Translations under genes and position numbers: made by a program
Notes under the pieces: generated by a model
The model's input: only the letters and a program-made list of their open reading frames with translations
Database searches by the model: none
Told to the model about the DNA's origin: nothing
Part shown: positions 18,451-27,493 of the stretch, one piece after another
Layout: each line of letters starts with the position of its first letter
Position numbering within the stretch: position 1 is the first letter of the stretch
Source of the DNA: Clostridium puniceum
GTDB lineage: Bacteria; Bacillota; Clostridia; Clostridiales; Clostridiaceae
Direction: 5' to 3'
Assembly: GCF_002006345.1 (NCBI RefSeq)
Contig: NZ_LZZM01000043.1
Location: 1-64,000, forward strand
Length of the DNA: 64,000 nt

Positions 18451-19932
18451 TTAGTGTTCATACCATCCTATTGGACCTGGTGTTAAATTAATATTTATTT
18501 GTTTTATTTCTTGATATTCTTCCAAACCATGAATGCCTAATTCTCTGCCATACCCACTCATTTTGTAACCACCCCAAGGAGCTTCATTAAAGGTTGGATT
18601 ATAACAATTAATCCAGGTAATTCCTGCTCGAATTTCTTTTATTACCTTCAATGCTCTTGTTCCATTAGACGTAAATACAGCTCCTGCTAAACCATATATA
18701 GTGTCATTAGCTAAAGTAATAGCTTCTTCTTCTGTCTTAAAGGTTTGAATTGTTACAACTGGACCAAAAATCTCTTCTTTTACAATGGTCATATCTGAAG
18801 TACAGTTATCAAATATAGTTGGTCTTATATAATAACCATCTGAACATTCTCCTTCCATGTATCTTTCACCACCACAAACTAAAGTAGCGCCTTCTTTTTT
18901 ACCTATTTCTATATATTTTAATACTGTTTCCATATGTTCTTTTGAAACTAATGGACCCATATCTGGATTATTTACTGGATTTCCTATAGTCATTGCATTT
19001 GCTTTTTCTGCAAGACGTGCTACAAATTTATCTTTAATTGATTCTTCAATAATAATACGAGACCCTGCTGAACAGACTTCACCTTGATTAAAGAAAATAC
19101 CGACCATAGCCCACTCTACTGCACCTTCAAAATCTGCATCTGCGAAAATTACATTAGGTGATTTTCCGCCAAGCTCTAAGCCCACTTTTTTAAGGTTACC
19201 TACCGCTGCTCTTGCAATTCCTTGTCCCACTTCTGTACTCCCTGTAAAAGTAACCATATCTATATCTTTGCTTTCTGCTATTTCCTGGCCTACAGCTCCC
19301 CCTGAACCTAATACTAAATTTACACACCCTTTAGGAAGTCCTACTTCATCAAAAACCTCAAATAATGCGATTGTTGATAATGGTGTATTTGAACTTGGCT
19401 TAAATACAATGCTATTTCCTGCTGCAATTGCTGGTGCCAACTTCCATACTGCCATTAAAAATGGATAGTTCCAAGGAGTAATTTGCCCACATACACCAAC
19501 TGGTTCGTGAACTGTATATGAGTGCATTTCTCCAAAGCCATCATTTACATCATAAACTCCACCATATGGTTTTGTAATTAGACCAGCATAATATCTAAAG
19601 CAATGAATTCCATCGTCAACATCACCTTCTGCCTCACGAAGTGGTTTTCCATTATCTATAGTATCAAGCATAGCAAATTTATCTCTTTTTTCTGCTATTT
19701 TATCTGCAATTTGTAAAATGATATCTGCACGAGCTTGTGCATTCATTCTTCTCCATTCACCTTTTCCATAAAAAGATTCTTTAGCTGCTGCAATTGCAAG
19801 TTTAGTATCTTCAATTCCACCTTCTGCAGTATTTGCAATTACTTGTCCATTGGTTGGATTTATAACATCTCTTGTTTTTTTAGAAATTGCTTCTACCCAT
19901 TGTCCATTAATATACATCTTTTTAATTTCCAT
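18451..19932 (-). CDS. 4-aminobutyraldehyde/betaine-aldehyde dehydrogenase family
   Basis: 493 residues, normal length for an NAD(P)-dependent aldehyde dehydrogenase. Asn155 in ITPWNYPF, general base E253 in GLELGGKSP and nucleophile C287 in FNQGEVCSAGSR are all present. The context (PatA, PotABCD) indicates oxidation of 4-aminobutanal to GABA. The sequence alone would also fit betaine aldehyde or other amino-aldehydes. ATG 19932 follows AGAGGAAGAG; the in-frame start six codons upstream overlaps that ribosome binding site. It is the last gene of the potDABC-amidohydrolase-dehydrogenase run, after a 192-base gap that may hold its own promoter. Confidence 0.88.
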   Translation of the reverse strand: MEIKKMYINGQWVEAISKKTRDVINPTNGQVIANTAEGGIEDTKLAIAAAKESFYGKGEWRRMNAQARADIILQIADKIAEKRDKFAMLDTIDNGKPLREAEGDVDDGIHCFRYYAGLITKPYGGVYDVNDGFGEMHSYTVHEPVGVCGQITPWNYPFLMAVWKLAPAIAAGNSIVFKPSSNTPLSTIALFEVFDEVGLPKGCVNLVLGSGGAVGQEIAESKDIDMVTFTGSTEVGQGIARAAVGNLKKVGLELGGKSPNVIFADADFEGAVEWAMVGIFFNQGEVCSAGSRIIIEESIKDKFVARLAEKANAMTIGNPVNNPDMGPLVSKEHMETVLKYIEIGKKEGATLVCGGERYMEGECSDGYYIRPTIFDNCTSDMTIVKEEIFGPVVTIQTFKTEEEAITLANDTIYGLAGAVFTSNGTRALKVIKEIRAGITWINCYNPTFNEAPWGGYKMSGYGRELGIHGLEEYQEIKQININLTPGPIGWYEH

Positions 19933-20124
19933 AATATCTCTTCCTCTCATTTCATTAAATCAATTAAGTCTTTTATAGCAATAACCTCTAATCCCTTATT
20001 TTATTAGTTCGAAAATTATTAATTATTCTGACATAATTTTGCATATACGATAAGTTCTTAATTATGCTGATGCACTTTTTTTATAGGTGTATATTGTATA
20101 TGAATTATTTGTTATTAATTTTAC

Positions 20125-21501
20125 TTATTCTTGCCATTTCCATAATTCACATTTATCTTTAATAACTGTCCCTGCATTTACATTTAAAACTTCCTTACCT
20201 TTTACCGTCATTACTCCATTCACAAATACATATTCAATGCCTTCTGGTCTTGTTTCTGTAGGTCCAAAGCAAGGATAATCAGCTTTATCTTCTATTGTTT
20301 TTAGATCAAATATTAAAATATCTGCATCTGCCCCGATTTCAATAGTACCTTTGCTATTTAAACCTAAACGTTTTGCAACCATATATGTGCAGCGACTAAT
20401 AGCCTCTATCAATGTGATTCTATGTTGTTCTTTTACCATGGTTTTAAAAAACTTAGGATAAGTTCCTGCATCTTGTGGATGCCCTGGTATGCCATTATCA
20501 TATAAAGTCCCTGCATCTGTACAAACCATAACATATGGTTTATCTAATATTTCAAAAACTTCATATTCTTCACCAACTAAACCTATTCCTGTTTCCCCAG
20601 GATAATCAGATCTAAGTTCTTCATACATTTCTCTAGTTAATCTTTGACCTTTATATTTACCAGTTCCTGCAATTAAACTGCTATAATCACAATCCCATTT
20701 TTCTAAACACCCTTTATCAAAAACTGCACTTCCGATTGCAGTTGCAAATCCACTATATAAGCCGCTATCTACTGATATATCCAATCCTTCTTCTAAGGCT
20801 TCATCTATCATATGAAGTGCTTCTGTTGCCATCCCCATTCCAAATTGATAAGTTAAATGAGAAATATTTACTGCTGCCCCTGTTTTTCTATTTATATCAA
20901 TAGCTTCTCTTAACGTTGAAAGACCTCTGTAACAATCTGATCTTGTATGAATAGATACCAATTTTCCATATTTAGCAGCAATCTTAGCTAATTCTAAAAC
21001 CTCTTTAATAGAACTTCCTGGTACATATTCAAGGCCAAAGGATAAACCGTGAACACCATAGTTGAAAGCTTCTTTAAGCATAATTTTCATTTTTTCAATT
21101 TCTTCATCATCTGATGATTTATAACGATCGGTAACTCCAATTAATTCTCTAAGTGTAGTATGTCCAATCTGCTCTATTTGATTGATCAAAAAATGCTCAT
21201 GCTTCTCATAAAATTCTCTCATGTTTTCTGGAGACATTCCACAATTTCCATTGTATACTGTTGTAACTCCCATCGCTACCATTATCTTTGCACAATCTAA
21301 ATTCCCCTCTACATGTGCATGAATATCTATAATTCCTGGGCACACTATTTTACCTGTAACCTCTAATTCAATATCACCTTTTATATCTTCTCTTGTTATA
21401 GCGTCTATTTTCCCATTTAATATTCCTAGATTAGCTATAGTACTTTTTCTACACTTTGGATCTATTATTGTGCCATTTTTTATAACAACATCATATTTCA
21501 T
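20125..21501 (-). CDS. D-aminoacylase-type amidohydrolase
   Basis: 458 residues, amidohydrolase superfamily, close to N-acyl-D-amino-acid deacylases. Metal and catalytic residues visible: HAH at 61-63 (IDIHAHVEG), E158 in SFGLEYVPG (the bridging glutamate of D-aminoacylases), H185 in SIHTRSD, H215 in NISHL and catalytic D329 in VCTDAG. It hydrolyses N-acyl bonds. It lies between potC and the aldehyde dehydrogenase, all co-directional, so a plausible substrate is an acylated polyamine or N-acyl-GABA-like compound taken up by the Pot system; that is inference. D-amino acid derivatives remain the default family substrate. Confidence 0.82.
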   Translation of the reverse strand: MKYDVVIKNGTIIDPKCRKSTIANLGILNGKIDAITREDIKGDIELEVTGKIVCPGIIDIHAHVEGNLDCAKIMVAMGVTTVYNGNCGMSPENMREFYEKHEHFLINQIEQIGHTTLRELIGVTDRYKSSDDEEIEKMKIMLKEAFNYGVHGLSFGLEYVPGSSIKEVLELAKIAAKYGKLVSIHTRSDCYRGLSTLREAIDINRKTGAAVNISHLTYQFGMGMATEALHMIDEALEEGLDISVDSGLYSGFATAIGSAVFDKGCLEKWDCDYSSLIAGTGKYKGQRLTREMYEELRSDYPGETGIGLVGEEYEVFEILDKPYVMVCTDAGTLYDNGIPGHPQDAGTYPKFFKTMVKEQHRITLIEAISRCTYMVAKRLGLNSKGTIEIGADADILIFDLKTIEDKADYPCFGPTETRPEGIEYVFVNGVMTVKGKEVLNVNAGTVIKDKCELWKWQE

Positions 21502-21590
21502 CTTTAAATCATCCTCTTCTCTTTTTTAGACCTTGATACAAAGTAGACTGACTTTCTGACTTATTACTTTCTAAAATATAACTTAAGTTT

Positions 21591-22394
21591 CTATGCTTTA
21601 GCTTTTAACTTTTTTATTTGGAATGAAGTATTTATAACAATGATAATAATTGTTATAAGCATTATTACTGTTGATAAAGCATTTACTTCTGGTGTTACTC
21701 CTGTCTTTACCATAGAAAAAATCTTTAATGGTAAAGTAGTGCTTCCTGGTCCGCTTGTAAAGAAACTAATTACAACATCATCAATGGATAATGAAAAAGC
21801 AAGCATTGCTCCAGATAAAACTCCTGGTAATATAATTGGAAGTGTTACTCTCCAAAAGGTTACAACTCTATTCGCTCCTAAATCCATAGCTGCTTCTTCT
21901 AAGAATTTATCAAACCCAGCAAGTCTAGCTCTAACTGTTATTACAACAAATGGAATACTAAACGTAATATGAGATAAAGTAATACTTATAAGTCCTAAAG
22001 GAATGCTAAGTACTGAATATATTGAAAGCAATGCTATACCAAGTACCACCTCTGGAATTACTATAGGTATATAAAGTAATTTATCTATTATTTGTTTTCC
22101 TTTAAAATTATATTTATTTAATCCAATAGCACCAATTGTCCCTATAATTGTTGAAATAATAGTACTTAAGACTCCAATAATCAAAGTATTTGTTAAAGCT
22201 TCCATCAAGGTTCTATTTTTAAAGAAAGTACCATACCATTGAAAAGTAAAATCCTCGAAAACAATATTCATCTTTGATGTATTAAATGAAAAAATAATTA
22301 CATAAAAGATAGGAAGATATAAAAATAGAAAAACAAGATAAATATAAATATTTTTAAATAATCCAGTTAAGTTTTTTTTCTGTGCTTTTGTCAT
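21591..22394 (-). CDS. potC: Spermidine/putrescine ABC transporter permease PotC
   Basis: 267 residues, six predicted membrane helices, with the permease EAA loop EEAAMDLGANRVVTFWRVTLPIILPGVLSG (about 160-190) that contacts the ATPase. The opening LFLYLPIFYVIIFSFN is typical of PotC. Its ATG directly follows the potB stop codon and its ribosome binding site lies in the last potB codons, so translation is coupled. Confidence 0.93.
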   Translation of the reverse strand: MTKAQKKNLTGLFKNIYIYLVFLFLYLPIFYVIIFSFNTSKMNIVFEDFTFQWYGTFFKNRTLMEALTNTLIIGVLSTIISTIIGTIGAIGLNKYNFKGKQIIDKLLYIPIVIPEVVLGIALLSIYSVLSIPLGLISITLSHITFSIPFVVITVRARLAGFDKFLEEAAMDLGANRVVTFWRVTLPIILPGVLSGAMLAFSLSIDDVVISFFTSGPGSTTLPLKIFSMVKTGVTPEVNALSTVIMLITIIIIVINTSFQIKKLKAKA

Positions 22395-23258
22395 TTATAT
22401 CCCTCCTAAATCATCCATATTACCACCTGATTTTTGATATAACCCTACAAGTACTAAGGTTATTATGATTAAGAAAATTGAAATTGCTGCCCCCAGTGGC
22501 CAGTTTCTAGCTGTTATAAATTGATTTTTTATTATATTACCAATTACTTGAGTCTTATTTCCACCAAGTATATCACTAACAAAGAAATATCCTAGAGATG
22601 GAATAAATACTAAAATACTACCCGCAAATACCCCTGGCATTGTAAGTGGCAATGTAACTTTAAAAAATGCTGTAGCAGGTTTCGCTCCTAAGTCACTACA
22701 AGCTTCTAAAAGAGACTTATCTAGTTTTTCAATTGAACTATATAAAGGTAGTACCATAAAAGGCAGTAACATATATACAAGCCCTATCATAACTCCTGTG
22801 TTATTGTATACTAATTGCAATGGTTCATGAATTAACCCCCATTTTAATAAAATAGAATTAATGATACCGTCTTTTCTAAGCAAATTAATCCATCCAAAAA
22901 GTCTAATTAGAGAACTTACTAAAAAAGGAACTATTACCATTGCCATAAAAACTGTCTTCTTTATAGTTGTTTTTTCAGCTATAAAATAAGTAAATGGATA
23001 CGCAATTAATATGCATATTATAGTTGTAAGTGTTGAAATCAAAAGCGATTCACCAAATACTTTTAAATATAAGGGATCAAATACTTGCTGAAAGTTATTT
23101 AATGTAAATCCAATAATAACTCCACCATACGTCCCTTTCTTCATAAAGCTAATAACAAAAATATAAATGAACGGAATTGCTACTAGTAAGATCATCCAGG
23201 CCGAAACTGGTCCTACTGTAACCAAAAGAGGTAATTTTATTTTATTTTTATTATTCAT
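22395..23258 (-). CDS. potB: Spermidine/putrescine ABC transporter permease PotB
   Basis: 287 residues, six membrane helices, with the EAA loop LLEACSDLGAKPATAFFKVTLPLTMPGVFAG at about 185-215. PotB-type start (PLLVTVGPVSAWMILLVAIPFIYIFVISF). It forms the channel with PotC. AGGAGG precedes ATG; it begins 11 bases after potA. Confidence 0.93.
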   Translation of the reverse strand: MNNKNKIKLPLLVTVGPVSAWMILLVAIPFIYIFVISFMKKGTYGGVIIGFTLNNFQQVFDPLYLKVFGESLLISTLTTIICILIAYPFTYFIAEKTTIKKTVFMAMVIVPFLVSSLIRLFGWINLLRKDGIINSILLKWGLIHEPLQLVYNNTGVMIGLVYMLLPFMVLPLYSSIEKLDKSLLEACSDLGAKPATAFFKVTLPLTMPGVFAGSILVFIPSLGYFFVSDILGGNKTQVIGNIIKNQFITARNWPLGAAISIFLIIITLVLVGLYQKSGGNMDDLGGI

Positions 23259-23269
23259 CTAGCTCCCTC

Positions 23270-24394
23270 CTACTTCACTTGATTTTCTTCTGTAAATATA
23301 GGGTTATCTATAACATTAAAAACTTCTTGGCTTTGTGATTTAATAACCACGGCATCTTCTTTATCCCAATAAACACATATTTCTGAACCTATCTCTAATA
23401 ACTCTGCTTTTGGATTAGTGTTCATTTTAACTTCCATTCCTGTTGGAAGAATAATAATCGTTTTATTTACATTTCCAATATATACATGTTCTTTAACCTT
23501 TCCTAAAAGTGTAAATCCTTCTACTGGCACTTTAGATAATTTTATATTTTCAGGTCTAACTAAAATATAAATTATTTCATTATTCTTTACATTAGCGTCT
23601 GCTGCTATAGCATTTCCATTTTCCAATTTCACGTTTAATAAATCATTTTCTATGCTGTCTGCAACTCCATAAAAAATATTTGATTCTCCAATAAAATCTG
23701 CTACAAATTTAGATTTTGGTTTTTCATATATTTCCTTTGGTGTACCTATTTGTTCTAAGTCACCACCATACATGATTGCAATTCTATCGCTCATGGTAAG
23801 CGCTTCTTCTTGATCATGTGTAACATAAATAAAAGTAATTCCAAGCTTCTTTTGAAGACGCTTTAATTCAAATTGCATTTGCTTTCTTAATTTTAAATCT
23901 AACGCTCCTAAAGGTTCATCCAGTAGCAAAACCTTTGGTTTATTTATTATAGCCCTTCCTATTGCAACTCTTTGTTTTTGTCCACCTGATAGTTGGTCTG
24001 GTTTTCTATTTTCAAAACCTACTAATTGCACAAGTTCAAGGATTTCTGTAACACGCTTCTTAATTTCTTCTTTATTAACCTTCTTTACTGATAAGCCAAA
24101 GGCTAAATTATCGTAAATACTCATATGAGGAAATAAAGCATAGTTTTGAAATACTGTATTTACTTCACGTTCATAAGGTTCAGTATCTTGAATTTCTTGA
24201 CCTTCAATGTAAATATTTCCGCTTGTAGGTGTTTCAAAGCCCGCTATCATCCTCAAGGTTGTGGTCTTACCACAACCTGATGGACCAAGCATAGTTAAAA
24301 ATTCACCTTGTTTTATTTCAAGGAATAAGTTCCTAACTACGTGATTATCCCCATATTTTTTATTTACATTATTTATTTTTACTATAGCTTCCAA
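23270..24394 (-). CDS. potA: Spermidine/putrescine ABC transporter ATPase PotA
   Basis: 374 residues. Walker [11 protein letters not shown] (about 38-47), signature LSGGQKQRVAIGRA, Walker B VLLLDEPLGALD and the H-loop YVTHDQEEA are followed by a C-terminal TOBE-type domain (about 270-360) with LVRPENIKLSK. It energises polyamine import. The start codon appears to be TTG, preceded by GGGGGGATTAAT, which may lower its translation relative to PotD. Confidence 0.95.
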   Translation of the reverse strand: MEAIVKINNVNKKYGDNHVVRNLFLEIKQGEFLTMLGPSGCGKTTTLRMIAGFETPTSGNIYIEGQEIQDTEPYEREVNTVFQNYALFPHMSIYDNLAFGLSVKKVNKEEIKKRVTEILELVQLVGFENRKPDQLSGGQKQRVAIGRAIINKPKVLLLDEPLGALDLKLRKQMQFELKRLQKKLGITFIYVTHDQEEALTMSDRIAIMYGGDLEQIGTPKEIYEKPKSKFVADFIGESNIFYGVADSIENDLLNVKLENGNAIAADANVKNNEIIYILVRPENIKLSKVPVEGFTLLGKVKEHVYIGNVNKTIIILPTGMEVKMNTNPKAELLEIGSEICVYWDKEDAVVIKSQSQEVFNVIDNPIFTEENQVK

Positions 24395-24425
24395 ATTAAT
24401 CCCCCCAAATCTTTAGTTTTGCCAA

Positions 24426-25511
24426 TTAGCCCTTAAATTTAGTCCATAAGTCAACTATCTTTGATACACTTTCTCCAATATCTGTTAAACCTTGACTCTT
24501 TTTAATTTCTTCTGCTGGAATGTTCATAATTTTATTATTCTTAAATTCATCACCTAAAGTGTCTCTCGCAGCTTTATTAGGATTTACATATGGGAAGCTT
24601 TTTGAAATAGTAGCACTTACTTCTGGATCTAAAATATAATTCATTAATAAATCTGCATTATCAGAATTCTTACCACCCTTTGTTTTCATCATCATATCAA
24701 AAGTAAAATAAATACCTTCTTGTGGATATACTACTTTAATTGCTGGGTTTTCTTTTGTTGCTAAAGCACATTCACCACCATAAACAAGACCTAAGGAACA
24801 TTCACCGTTTAATAACAAAGTTTTTGGACTATCACCATTAAATGCATGAATATTTGGTTTTAATTTTGTTAAGAAATCCTCTGCTTTCTTTAATCCCTCA
24901 TCACTTGTATCATTTATTTTATAATTATTTGCCATTAACCCAATACCAACAATAGGTCTAGCATCTTCAACAACAACCATTGTATCTTTATATTTAGGAT
25001 CTAATAAATCTTTATATGATTTTATGTCATCTTTAATCTTATCTGTGTTAACTGCAATAAGTATGCTTGTCCCTAAATAAGGAATAGTGTATTCATTTTT
25101 AGGATCATTTGATTCCTTTAAATATTGCTCATCGATGTTTTTAAAATTTTCTATTTTACTTGTATCCAGCTTTTGAATCAAATCTTGAGATTTTAATATT
25201 TGAGTATCTTGTGCTGGACCAATAATCATGTCATAAGTTCCTTTACTACTTGATTTAACCTTAGCAAGCATTTCATCTGGATCGGTATATGTAGTCAGAT
25301 TTACTTTAAGTCCATACTTTTCTTCAAAGCCTTTTAAAACTTCGTCTGGTAAATATTCTGACCAACAAATAACATTTATTTCCTTGCTTGCACTAGCACT
25401 TTCATTAGAAGCGGATTTATCTGTTGTACCGCATCCTGTCAAACTCAAAGTAACCATAACTCCAATCATTATCCCAGCCATAAATTTCTTTATTTTTTCT
25501 TTTCTTATCAT
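24426..25511 (-). CDS. potD: Spermidine/putrescine-binding lipoprotein PotD
   Basis: 361 residues. Lipoprotein signal with lipobox SLTGC (lipidated Cys27). The mature part begins INVICWSEYLPDEVLKGFEEKYGL, the PotD/PotF hallmark in which WxEY contributes to polyamine binding. It captures putrescine/spermidine outside the membrane for PotABC. ATG 25511 is used because AGAAGGAGTGAG precedes it; an in-frame GTG three codons earlier overlaps that site. First gene of the operon, starting 30 bases after the conserved intergenic element at 25541-25692. Confidence 0.92.
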   Translation of the reverse strand: MIRKEKIKKFMAGIMIGVMVTLSLTGCGTTDKSASNESASASKEINVICWSEYLPDEVLKGFEEKYGLKVNLTTYTDPDEMLAKVKSSSKGTYDMIIGPAQDTQILKSQDLIQKLDTSKIENFKNIDEQYLKESNDPKNEYTIPYLGTSILIAVNTDKIKDDIKSYKDLLDPKYKDTMVVVEDARPIVGIGLMANNYKINDTSDEGLKKAEDFLTKLKPNIHAFNGDSPKTLLLNGECSLGLVYGGECALATKENPAIKVVYPQEGIYFTFDMMMKTKGGKNSDNADLLMNYILDPEVSATISKSFPYVNPNKAARDTLGDEFKNNKIMNIPAEEIKKSQGLTDIGESVSKIVDLWTKFKG

Positions 25512-25540
25512 ATAACTCACTCCTTCTAATAAATATCATT

Positions 25541-25692
25541 TTATCCGATAGCTAGAATCCGTAATACGCCCTCTTCTTTAAGTGGGGGATAACAGCTGCA
25601 CGCTTCTGGATATTGTGCCCCTTGAGGGTATAAGTTCAACTAAGATTTAGATTGGGATCAAATCCCACCTGAATCAAGTTTTACTTGATAAA
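25541..25692 (-). repeat. Conserved structured intergenic element, copy 1
   Basis: 152 bases with a second copy at 56596-56754 in the same sense (minus here, plus there). In potD sense it opens with the hairpin TCAAGTAAAACTTGA, then a stem-loop with TGGGATTTGATCCCA, the invariant block CTTAGTTGAACTTATA, and ends CTATCGGATAA. Compensatory base changes between the copies (see the finding) argue for an RNA structure. Here it occupies the position of a potD leader. I do not recognise the family. Confidence 0.75.
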
Positions 25693-25735
25693 TTTCTCTA
25701 TCTTAACTAAAAATATTTTACATAGATTTTGAAAA

Positions 25736-25777
25736 TAAAAAGATGCATAAAGATCTCTTTATCTTCATGCACCTTTG
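25736..25777 (-). terminator. Rho-independent terminator of the P-II-like gene
   Basis: Minus strand: AGGTGCATGAAGAT (25761-25774) pairs with ATCTTTATGCATCT (25741-25754), two mismatches, followed by TTTTATTTT. It separates the P-II-like gene from the pot operon, so the latter must have its own promoter in 25512-25740. Confidence 0.75.
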
Positions 25778-25861
25778 CATTTAAATATATTTATGTTTAT
25801 AACAAACTTGTATTATTGTTGATTTTACGTCAATTGCCTTTAGATTTAATTCTATTTATGT

Positions 25862-26209
25862 CTATAAAGCCTTAATTCCTCTTTCACCTGTTCTTATGCG
25901 TAGAGCTTCCTCGATGTTCCTTATAAAGACTTTACCATCACCTACATTACCAGTACTAACCTTCTCTACTATAGCTAAAAAAATATCTTCCACCTTGCCA
26001 TCTTCTACTACTGCTTCAACTTTAACCTTTGGTAATAAATTAATATTTGTCTTTAACCCTTTAATTTCATTAACTCCATCTAAAGAACCTCTTTGTGTTC
26101 CGCATCCCATAGCTGTTGAAATTGTCATTCCTCCACAATGGTATTCATCTAAAATGCTTTTAACAATTTCTAATTTTTCTGGTCTAATTATCAATACTAT
26201 CTCTTTCAT
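25862..26209 (-). CDS. P-II-like nitrogen regulatory protein
   Basis: 115 residues, P-II fold throughout: start MKEIVLIIRPEKLEIVKSIL, LLPKVKVEAVVED, B-loop STGNVGDGKVFI and C-loop RIRTGERG. P-II trimers sense ATP/ADP and 2-oxoglutarate and bind ammonium channels, enzymes or regulators. The T-loop (about 37-54) is two residues longer than GlnB and lacks the uridylylated Tyr51 with its YRGAEY context, so uridylylation-type control is unlikely. No amtB, glnA or nif gene is adjacent. Instead it sits between the polyamine importer and a LuxR-type regulator, suggesting it ties polyamine use to nitrogen status (inference). Confidence 0.88.
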   Translation of the reverse strand: MKEIVLIIRPEKLEIVKSILDEYHCGGMTISTAMGCGTQRGSLDGVNEIKGLKTNINLLPKVKVEAVVEDGKVEDIFLAIVEKVSTGNVGDGKVFIRNIEEALRIRTGERGIKAL

Positions 26210-26383
26210 AAAACTACCCCTTCCCCGATTCTTAAATTATATTAAATTTATTCTAATTAATATGCACTACTACTTCTTGTGAATAGTATAATATCAAAGT
26301 CTTTTCCTAACAATTGACCAAAAACACCATTTTAATTATACTTTTTAAGATATAAATACTTATAAAGAAGTAGGTATTATTGT

Positions 26384-27145
26384 CTATTCTTGTTCTCTAA
26401 CCATTTTAAATATTTGAACCCTGTTTTTAACCTCTAATTTTCTGTAAATATTTAAAATGTGCTTCTTTAAGGTATTATTTGTAACACAGAACTTAATACT
26501 AATTTCATTATTATCTAAACCATTCATAAGTTCATGCAAAACAGCTTCCTCTCGTTTAGTTAACCCATAAATCCCTGCACACTCAGAAACAGATATTTTT
26601 TCATTTTTCATTGAATTATTATTTAAATCCTGATACAACCTAAATGCTAGATGTTCCTTTATAATATCTAGTACAAAAGAATCTTCATATACAAAATCCT
26701 TTTTTCCTTTTAGTCTAAAAAAACATACTACTCCAACAAATTGATTTTTATATGATAAGATCATATTTAATGTATGGTGCCAATTATTAGGTTCAAAATA
26801 TTTTTTATAATATTCTGTTTCTACTCTCTTTTCCTCTGAAATAATGTCACTTTCTCTATATACTTTACTTCTTCCACCAAACATTAATCCTCTGCTATAA
26901 TCTATGCTATCATACTTGTCCATATAATCTTCATCTGGTTTAGGTTCGTAATTGTAGAAAACTGGATTAGTCAAAGTATGGCTGTTTAATTCTGATGCAA
27001 TATAAAAATCAGCACTATCAAAGTTTAAAATCAAACCCATTTGTGTAAGAAAATTTTTTCTCATAGTAACACAGTCTTCAATTGAATTAATTTGATAAAT
27101 AATGTTGTTAATAACCATCCAGTCATTTGTCTCTAAGCTACGCAT
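26384..27145 (-). CDS. LuxR-family regulator, paralogue of 17082-17834
   Basis: 253 residues. C-terminal LuxR HTH (about 190-250): LTKREEAVLHELMNGLDNNEISIKFCVTNNTLKKHILNIYRKLEV. The N-terminal GAF-like region resembles the other regulator (NNIIYQINSIEDCVTMRKNFL; YRESDIISEEKRVETEYYKKYFEP; YEDSFVLDIIKEHL). ATG is preceded by AAAGGAGTTT. It lies at the far end of the polyamine locus, transcribed towards the P-II-like and pot genes. A palindrome about 80 bases upstream may be its operator or attenuator. Confidence 0.87.
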   Translation of the reverse strand: MRSLETNDWMVINNIIYQINSIEDCVTMRKNFLTQMGLILNFDSADFYIASELNSHTLTNPVFYNYEPKPDEDYMDKYDSIDYSRGLMFGGRSKVYRESDIISEEKRVETEYYKKYFEPNNWHHTLNMILSYKNQFVGVVCFFRLKGKKDFVYEDSFVLDIIKEHLAFRLYQDLNNNSMKNEKISVSECAGIYGLTKREEAVLHELMNGLDNNEISIKFCVTNNTLKKHILNIYRKLEVKNRVQIFKMVREQE

Positions 27146-27224
27146 ACACTAAACTCCTTTCTTCCTAAATTATTGATTAAGTATAGAGATCAAACTATCG
27201 AATCAATATGATTTAAATAATGAA

Positions 27225-27263
27225 AGGCATATGTACTTACTCATTAAAGTATTACATATGCCT
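27225..27263. promoter_or_regulatory. Palindrome upstream of the second LuxR-type gene
   Basis: AGGCATATGTA (27225-27235) and TACATATGCCT (27253-27263) are perfect inverted repeats with an internal TACT...AGTA. It lies 80-118 bases before the start codon at 27145. With only a short T-rich tail it is more likely an operator or leader hairpin than a terminator. Confidence 0.45.
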
Positions 27264-27493
27264 CTCTGCACACTTATATTATTTATATTTTACTCGCTAA
27301 ATATATTTCTTTCAATATTATCATTTGACTATTTTTTTATAATTTTATACTTCTTTAGGAGTATATTTATATAAATATTCTTTTAAACTTATTTATATAA
27401 ATTTCATTCTATAAATATAATATAATTGTTTTAATATATAGGTTGCAATAATGATTTTACAATAAAACCATATTAGCATCTGGTACTAACTTT

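Noticed and set aside
25541-25692. The element ahead of potD as a polyamine-sensing riboswitch of the pot operon
   Set aside because: The second copy at 56596-56754 lies antisense to its neighbouring genes and away from any transporter, so a cis-acting potD-specific switch is not the simplest reading. I kept it as a structured repeat of unknown role.
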